From Voacanga thouarsii (Eukaryota; Streptophyta; Magnoliopsida; Gentianales; Apocynaceae): a DNA stretch of 64,000 nucleotides. This document shows positions 57,662-64,000 of this stretch, piece by piece. The stretch is taken from positions 2,108,001-2,172,000 of the forward strand of contig JANUWF010002421.1 of the NCBI GenBank assembly GCA_026120185.1, read 5' to 3'. How positions within the stretch are numbered: position 1 is the stretch's first letter; each line of letters opens with the position of its first letter. The notes below the pieces were generated by a model that was not told where the DNA came from, made no database searches, and saw nothing but the letters and a program-made list of their open reading frames with translations. Position numbers and translations under genes: made by a program.

Positions 57662-58940
57662 GTATACTTAAGTGAGATTCCTTAAGTAAAAAAGGATTAG
57701 CTGTGATGAAGATATTAGATCTTGATATCTATTCTAGTATTTTAATTTTGACTATCCTATTTCCAACTTGAAGGATAGAGTTACGTTATGATAGTGGGAG
57801 CAAGAGTTTAGGAATAATGATTTTTGTTAGGATTTAGGATCTTGAAATCCACACTTTGGAGATTTGTCATTTTCTATTATACTTGTTAATTATGTGTGTA
57901 TAATCAGGACATTATCTAGAATGCCCTTATGATTACATGTCATGTATGCTACATGAAACATCTTTATATGTCTTTTATTTGACTGAGAATGCCATATGAA
58001 ATTACCTATTCTTAGTACAGGGTATATTTGTACTTTAATTTTCGATTAGAATAATTGGGTTGAGAAATGTTTCACCGAGGGGTATTTGAATATCACTTGG
58101 GAGTAGAATTAAAAGAAGAAGTAATTCTGGAAGTAGACATCATCTATATTGTGTGCTACTATAGTGGATGCAACTGCACAAACGAAGAAGGAAGACTTAG
58201 ATAAGATGATTTCGCAAATGATTTTGAAGATGCGGAACTTCTATTCTAAAAGACCAATAGAGCAACAATAGAGGAACAAGGGAAACCAAACAAGGGCTAC
58301 TCCGGCAAAAGCTGCTCTAACTTTGATAGTTTGTCATCGTAGCAGGAGGAAGGGACTTATGGAAAAGGATTGTTAGTTCAAGAGGTCAAACAAAAGATCC
58401 TTAAGTATGGAAGATTCTATGCATTTGAAAGGAAATTGTCCTAAGCTACCTAGATATAACCAAGGAAATCCTATTCGGACACCATACTCGGGCAATCGAG
58501 AATATTCAGCTAAGGAAAGAAATAGTGTGAAGTCACTAGTGAGGGCTAAAGAGTTCGCTATAAACATAGAGGATATGGGGACGGAATGTACCTATGATGT
58601 AAGGTGAACTCTATATCCTATCTCTTGACAGCAATACGTTATTTGGTTCGAATTTTGTGTGATTCTATATATTGTATAGTGTATTACCCGTTTGAATCAC
58701 GATAGTGGTGAATAGGCTTATGACACTTTGTATGAGAAAATGGAAATTTAAAAGTTTTTATATGAGATGTGAGATTTTGGTTGGAGAAGTAGATTTACCA
58801 AGAAATTTTATCTATTTATCCTTTGAGAATTATAACATATTCGGCGTGGATTGATAGCCAAAACGAGGAGTTTGAGTTGATTGTAGGGATAGAGTGGTAT
58901 ATTGCTATAGACTGGATGAATATGGTTAAATTTAAAGGAG
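57662..58940 (+). pseudogene. E: decayed gag and protease
   Basis: Continues the internal region of E after D. The piece 58407-58607 (SMEDSMHLKGNCPKLP, then VRAKEFAINIED) corresponds to the end of the gypsy gag CCHC knuckle and the gag-protease boundary. Near 58860-58940, ELIVGIEWYIAIDWMNMVKF matches the ILGMDWL-type segment at the end of gypsy protease. The catalytic DTG region is not readable and stops are frequent. 31456-31689 and 57662-58150 should be gag N-terminus but show no motif I trust. It is cut at 58945 by solo LTR F. Confidence 0.65.
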
Positions 58941-58945
58941 GTAAG
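58941..58945 (+). repeat. Left TSD of solo LTR F (GTAAG)
   Basis: Identical to 62388-62392. Confidence 0.9.
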
Positions 58946-61900
58946 TGTAATACCCCGTATTAGACCACCTTTAGTATGTGGAAAAAAATCATGCATGTCA
59001 CAGTGTTTTATACTACCTTTATGATTTGAACTATTTTCATGAAAATATCAGTTGGTGTTGCATGAATTAATTTGTTCTTGAAGTGGTTGTGTTAGTTGAG
59101 TTAGTTGAGTTTTACTTTATTGAGGAGAATTTATTAGAAAAATGGATGGAGCAAGTGAGTAGGAATCAAGGAAATTTGTTAGGAGAATATTTACCAAGAA
59201 TTAGTGTGGATTAGTGAATAAAGCTTGGAAATTAATTCTTGGTGGGCTCGAGTTCGATTCCTAGCTACTTCAAATTCTTTCCTTTCTTTTGTTTTCTTCT
59301 TCTCTAACTTTTTTTTTTCCTTTGGCCGAAACACCCTAGGGTTGCCACCACTTTGGAAACCAATTTCTTAAAAATTAAGAGTGTGATTTATCTTGGAAAT
59401 TATTTTATAAAATATTTGAGAGTAAATTAAAATTTTGTTCCTAAGATCTTATCATAATCTTTTAGAGAATTTTAAAGATTACTAATCTAGATTTTTGAAA
59501 GCTATATTCAAGTAATATATTAGGAGGTAAAATATATGAAATTATATACGTATTGTTTTCAAGGAGATAAATCTCCATATTTTAATTTTCTTCAAATAAT
59601 ATTTTTTTTTTTAGAAAATAAAAGGATAAGGGTTGGATTTTAAATGGAGTATTTATTTCTTGGATAAGATGATGATTTTTGAAAATTTAGGAAGAAAATG
59701 GAAGAAGATTTGGGTAGCTTCAAGGAATTAGGAAACTAGAATTTTCTTTACAATATAATTATTTATTAGCTATTTAAAAATTACTCAAATTAAAATAGGG
59801 AATTAATTAAATTAATGCTTAAGTAGATAACCTAATTTCTTTCTATGATTTTCTGGAAAATTCCCTCATAGCTGCTGCCACACATAGGGTAAAGATAGCT
59901 TACCTAAAACTCTCCAAAACCTAGCTAGGGTTAACCAAGAAAACCTTAACTAACTAGGACTTTGTTTTAGCCAAAAAAAAATACCAGAAATTCCCCTCCA
60001 ATTCCTTTAGAATTTCAGCCAAAACCATCTCTATTCTGCATGAAATTTTCAGCAAAAACCTACACAAAAACTCCTCCAACTAGCGAGCAAAATACACAAA
60101 GACTTCTTTTCCTTCTCTTATTTTCGCAACTATAGAGACCAAAACCAACCGAATTTCTTCTCTCATTCTGTCCAGATTTTCCTCCCACTTTCTATCAAGA
60201 ATTTCAGCCATCCTAGGCTGCAAAAATACAGCAGAATCAGCCCTAAACTTCTGTCCAATTTCGGCACCCATAGAAGAACCCAAGCTATCCAACTTTTCTC
60301 TTGTAATCAAGACTCCATAGCAAGGTAGAACTCCTCCAAATACCTAAACACCAAACCCTAGACTTTTCTGACCAACAAACCATGAAAATCCCCACCCTTT
60401 CAGCCCATCAAACTCATGAAAAAAACAGCATTCAACTTGCTCCAAAATTCGGCCAGCTTACCCCAAAAACAAAGCCAAAATCGAGACTCTCTACAAGATA
60501 ATTGATCTTCAACTCTTCTATTCATCTCTTACTCCATTCTTTTCCTTTTTTTGTCTTCCTTAAATCATGTCCATAAGGGATTGATTTTATCGCTGCCTTG
60601 GTGAGTCTCGATCAAGGTCATTCAAGGGGACCAAACTCTTCAACTATCGATTGAACTCAAGCTAGTCAACAAGGAGTTGTCGTGTTTTAAGTCTAAATTG
60701 CTAAGAGGTAATCAAGATCCTATCTTTACTAATTTAAATGGTCTTAAACTTTAAAATATTAGCTTAAGAATTCTTATAGAGTCTAGCATGAAAGTAGGAA
60801 TAAATTAGATTGATGAACATGTCGATGTAAGCCATAGACAAAACATATATGAGATAGGACATTGATGTATCTTGTCATGATGAATCTCGATTTATGCTAA
60901 ATAGACAAAGATGATATCTTTAAATGTTTATAGGACTGTTTATGATGATTTTATGTTAACTGAATACAGGAGTTGTCATATGGTGAGTTGATCTAGATTA
61001 ATACATGGTTATGATCAATAGAATAGTAAAGGGAAGTTATATGCACGATTTAATGAATTAAAGTCCTTAGATACTATGGTTTAACTAGGTGATTAATGAC
61101 ATCATGGAGAGCCATATTATATGAAATAATAGATGGAATGAATAAATCCTAATTGTGGGATTATTTGCTCTAGATAAGGAATGAGTGAAAATAAGAGCAA
61201 TTGATTAAATTGGATCTAGCTGTGATTTATCCAAGTAAGTCCTTGCATAACTATTTTGATACAAGTTATATGTTTGTAAGCAATTTTTATAATATTATTT
61301 GGAATTGATGTCAATAGGATGTTTTGACATAAAGATTGAGACTTGACTAAAAATGATGAGTTATACTGGATTATTGTGATACTTGGATTGGAAATGTGGA
61401 TGTTTTATTTTCAAAACGAATTTACTAAATTTTACTTATTCAAACTCAAAAATGATTTCTTACACTATTGTCAAACGATTTGTAAATGCTGTTACGAAAA
61501 ATCACATCTTACAATCAAACTAATCAAAGACTTTCGGAAAAGGGAAAATGATTATGCCCTTAATCGGGGAGCGTTGAGTACTCAGCAAGGGTAGGCTATA
61601 GTACTAGTTTCGAAGAGTAAGAGTGAGTCTTCTGGCAGGAGGCCACTTCCAGAAGATGAACTCAACTTAGAGAGGCGACAGTACTACTTAGTCAGGCCGT
61701 TCGCGCTAGCATATTGGTCCATGTGGACACTGTTGATCTGGATTGGACAACCAGAATGTTGGGTATAGAGATGGAGGAGTATCTCACTTAGGGGGTGGAT
61801 TCCCCACTATCCATTATTGAAAGAATACATTAGGAAGCTATCATGGTGGTAACCATGATATGGATTGTGTTACTATATTGTTGAATCATTTACTAATCCT

Positions 61901-62387
61901 TATTTAATGAATTATGAGTGTGATGAAATGAGGATTTATAATGAACTATTTTGGATTTATTGAGCAAGGCTCCTTGGTATAACTGTTATTGGTGAAATTG
62001 ACTTACAAACATGATTTTGTGATTTGGATAAACTTGCATGCACAAAATGGTTTCAATTGACACTTGCACCCACGGGACTTATTGAGATGTTAATCTCACA
62101 CCTTCTATATCATGATTTCAGGAGATTGCTTATATTGAGCAAGGTGAAGCGTTAGGAGATTAACTCCAATTTATTTATTTATTTATGTTTTTAATTTATT
62201 TCAAGAAACATTTTTTAGTTTTAATTTTTCAGACTTATATAAGTTTTTCTTTTGGATGTAATGAAATTATTCATTTAATTTTATTTAGCAATTTTTTTTT
62301 CTTTTGTACCTCGTTATAAAGACCCCTAGTCCTTTGGACAGGGCGACATCCTGCCTTATCTAGGTGCCTAAGGTGTGGGGTGTTACA
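58946..62387 (+). repeat. Solo LTR F (3442 bp), Tekay-like
   Basis: From TGTAATACCCCG to GGGGTGTTACA, flanked by GTAAG. It has the palindrome TTGAGTACTCAG at 61574-61585, the conserved hairpin at 61629-61655 and CGTTATAAAGACCCC..GGGCGACATCC near 62310-62350. No internal region and no coding content; the open stretch 61343-61594 is chance. Confidence 0.95.
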
Positions 62388-62392
62388 GTAAG

Positions 62393-62881
62393 GTAGAGGA
62401 AAAGTATAGTGCTTAATAGCGGGAACAAATGCTAGAAAACAATATTGAAGTGACACCTAGATATCTGGTCTAATTATTTGATGTACCCATAGGTTGTGAG
62501 TATAGGAAGATACAAAAGTGGTTAAAGATTTCTCTAATAAGTTCTTTAATGAAGTTAATTGCATCATCTCTAATTTGTAAAGTAGAACTTCAATTGACTT
62601 CAGTGCTAGGCAAAACCCTTCTCAAAAACTCTTTAACGTATGCTAACGGTAAGGCTCAAGAAACTGAAAAGACAACTAAAGAAGCTTCTCAAGAAATGAT
62701 ATATCTATCCTAGTGTTTTAGTTTACGAGGCCCCAGTATTGCTAGTGTAGGAAAAGAATGGAACTTTAAAGTTGCATACAGACTATAGAGGATTAAACAA
62801 TTTGACCATCAAAAATGAATATTGCTATTCCTCTAGGTTTGGGATGAAGATATTAGTAAGAGTGAACTTACAAGGAGAATA
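62393..62881 (+). pseudogene. E pol: start of reverse transcriptase, decayed
   Basis: Weak but ordered similarity to gypsy RT: QLTSVLGKTLLKN (the linker before RT), then RGPSIASVGKEWNF, YRL.RIKQFDHQK (the DYRxLNKxTIKN motif) and VRVNLQGEY (the DLxSGYHQ motif, first catalytic Asp as Asn). It stops in the GYHQ position, where LTR G begins. Many stops and shifts. Confidence 0.6.
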
Positions 62882-63726
62882 TGTAATATCCCTCCCATTT
62901 TGTATGTAAATAGGTACTACTTTGTACTGAAGCAATATATGTATGGATGTACAGAACAATAAATAATTAGTTTACTCAAACAAATATTTCAGGGTGATAA
63001 AAATTTTAAAGGGCGACGAAGGAATTTCAAATTAAGAAAAAACTGAGAAAGAATTTGGGAATATTAAGAGACATCATTATGTTCAATTTAATGAGTAGAC
63101 TTTATTGGTAAAAGAAAAAGTTTTCCCAACTGGAATAAATAATGGACTGAATTATGATTTTTCTTGAGGAAAAATGATGGATTTTGGGAAAAAGTAAAAC
63201 AAATGCCGTTATGTGATTGGTTGAAAAAAAATGTTAGTGTTACTTGCACTTAATGGACAAGACATGTGTTAGGATATGGTTGAATGAGAGAAAGCTTAGT
63301 CATTCTTCTATAAACTTGTAAGGACACCTAAGTGAAATTTGGACCGATGAAAGCTAACTAAGCCGTCAACCATTTTTATACAACAAGAAAAGGGTGGTAG
63401 TGGTAGAAAGGTTGCAAGGCTGCTGGCCAAGGAGAAAAGAAGGAGGAAAAGAAGAAGAAAAGGAAAAGTAGGAAGAATTATAGCTATATTAATTTTATTT
63501 ACAAAAATATTTCATTGGTTGTATGTAAAACTAGGTGGAACTTCAAGATTGGTTACAAGAGTACTATGTGGCAATTCTTGATTGGTTATATGAACAATCA
63601 TGCAAGAGTTCTAGGAAATTCTACCAAATTCTCAAATGCCTCCTAACTAGTTACCTAGACCAATCACAAGCTTCCAAGTGAATTGAGATCATTTGATGCT
63701 TGGTTGACTTGAAGACCAAAGGTTGC

Positions 63727-64000
63727 TGTGATACCCCAATCTCACTTGGGATTGGGATGAGAAGTGTGTATGATATATAAGGATGGGCCTAAGTACCCAT
63801 TGTTAACTTAGGATATCCATTTTGGCCCAGCAAGGACGGCGGCCAAGTAGTTGACCGTGAGTGCTGCCAGGCCTATAGTTGCGCTCCTGGGTCCGCGAGC
63901 ACGGGACGTGATAGTTGCTATAAATAGCAAGGGAGATCTGGTTGAGAGGGTTTTAGGAAACCAAAAATAGCCACAAACAAGGAGAAATAAAGGAAGAGAA
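63727..64000 (+). repeat. Possible start of a further LTR (K)
   Basis: TGTGATACCCCAATCTC at 63727 looks like another LTR 5' end, followed by GC-richer sequence unlike the preceding DNA and, 190 bases on, by a clear TATA box (GCTATAAATAGC). It would be nested in G. The end is not visible, so this is a proposal only. Confidence 0.45.
63917..63928 (+). promoter_or_regulatory. TATA box in the putative LTR K
   Basis: GCTATAAATAGC, a strong plant TATA sequence and itself an inverted repeat. Confidence 0.6.

Larger units (their letters stand above)
27777..64000 (+). mobile_element. Element E: Ty3/gypsy chromovirus, Tekay-like, interrupted, open to the right
   Basis: 5' LTR (27777-31436), tRNA-iMet primer-binding site, decayed gag and protease, then RT, in order on the plus strand, but split by D at 31689/57662, by solo LTR F at 58945/62388 and by LTR G at 62882. 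The rest of pol and the 3' LTR are outside the window. It entered the gag of H; its expected TSD is GAGTT (27772-27776), which should recur beyond 64000. Confidence 0.8.
62882..64000 (+). repeat. LTR G, start only, Tekay-like, inserted in the RT of E
   Basis: TGTAATATCCCTCCC is a mutated form of the TGTAACACCC(C) LTR start, and it interrupts the RT frame of E. The expected TSD is GAATA (62877-62881). The right end is outside the window, so whether this is a solo LTR or a complete element is open. Purine-rich stretch at 63400-63480. Confidence 0.6.

Noticed and set aside
1..64000. DNA transposons, Helitrons, LINEs or integrated pararetroviruses
   Set aside because: No terminal inverted repeats with transposase, no Rep/helicase, no LINE-type RT and no movement-protein motifs were seen; all RT motifs are of gypsy or copia type with LTRs.

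Overview
The window is plant nuclear DNA, AT-rich and built almost entirely from LTR retrotransposons inserted into one another. I found no host gene, tRNA, rRNA or CRISPR array. Evidence for a plant: Ty3/gypsy chromoviruses with 3-4 kb LTRs bounded by TGTAACACC/GGTGTTACA, SIRE-like Ty1/copia elements with a third env-like reading frame, primer-binding sites for plant tRNA-iMet and tRNA-Asp, and precise 5-bp target-site duplications (TSDs). A heterochromatic or pericentromeric location in a flowering plant is likely; I cannot name the species.

Layout, left to right. 1-5537: the 3' part of a decayed gypsy chromovirus (element 1; pol then 3' LTR). 5538-7323: a solo LTR (I). 7324-27776: a decayed copia element on the minus strand (H), read from its env-like tail at the left to its gag at the right, split by element A (7995-15941, gypsy, TSD GAATG) and element B (19246-24949, non-autonomous, TSD CTTAC/ATTAC). 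A itself holds solo LTR 1 (10825-14021, TSD TAATA). From 27777 a gypsy chromovirus E begins inside the gag of H and runs past the right edge. E is split by copia element D (31695-57656, TSD GATGA), by solo LTR F (58946-62387, TSD GTAAG) and by an LTR G that starts at 62882. D is split by non-autonomous element C (40073-54998, minus strand, TSD GGTAG). One LTR of C is in turn split by a truncated gypsy element J (45406-50874) and by solo LTR 2 (51002-54814, TSD CCGCC/CTGCC). The deepest stack is H > E > D > C > J or solo LTR 2.

No element is intact. Every coding region has stop codons or frameshifts, so the genes listed are pseudogenes of transposon polyproteins. By-eye LTR comparison (about 13 differences in 95 bases for D, 15 in 185 for C) agrees with C being younger than D, as the nesting requires.

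Most noteworthy: a GC-rich palindromic module shared by the LTRs of two unrelated families (A and C); conserved palindromes inside otherwise divergent long chromovirus LTRs; a non-autonomous tRNA-Asp-primed family with TA...CA LTR ends, a conserved small protein and repeated palindrome-plus-polypurine modules; and an in-frame 213-bp duplication in the pol gene of D. I found no sign of a defence, biosynthetic or other non-transposon system.
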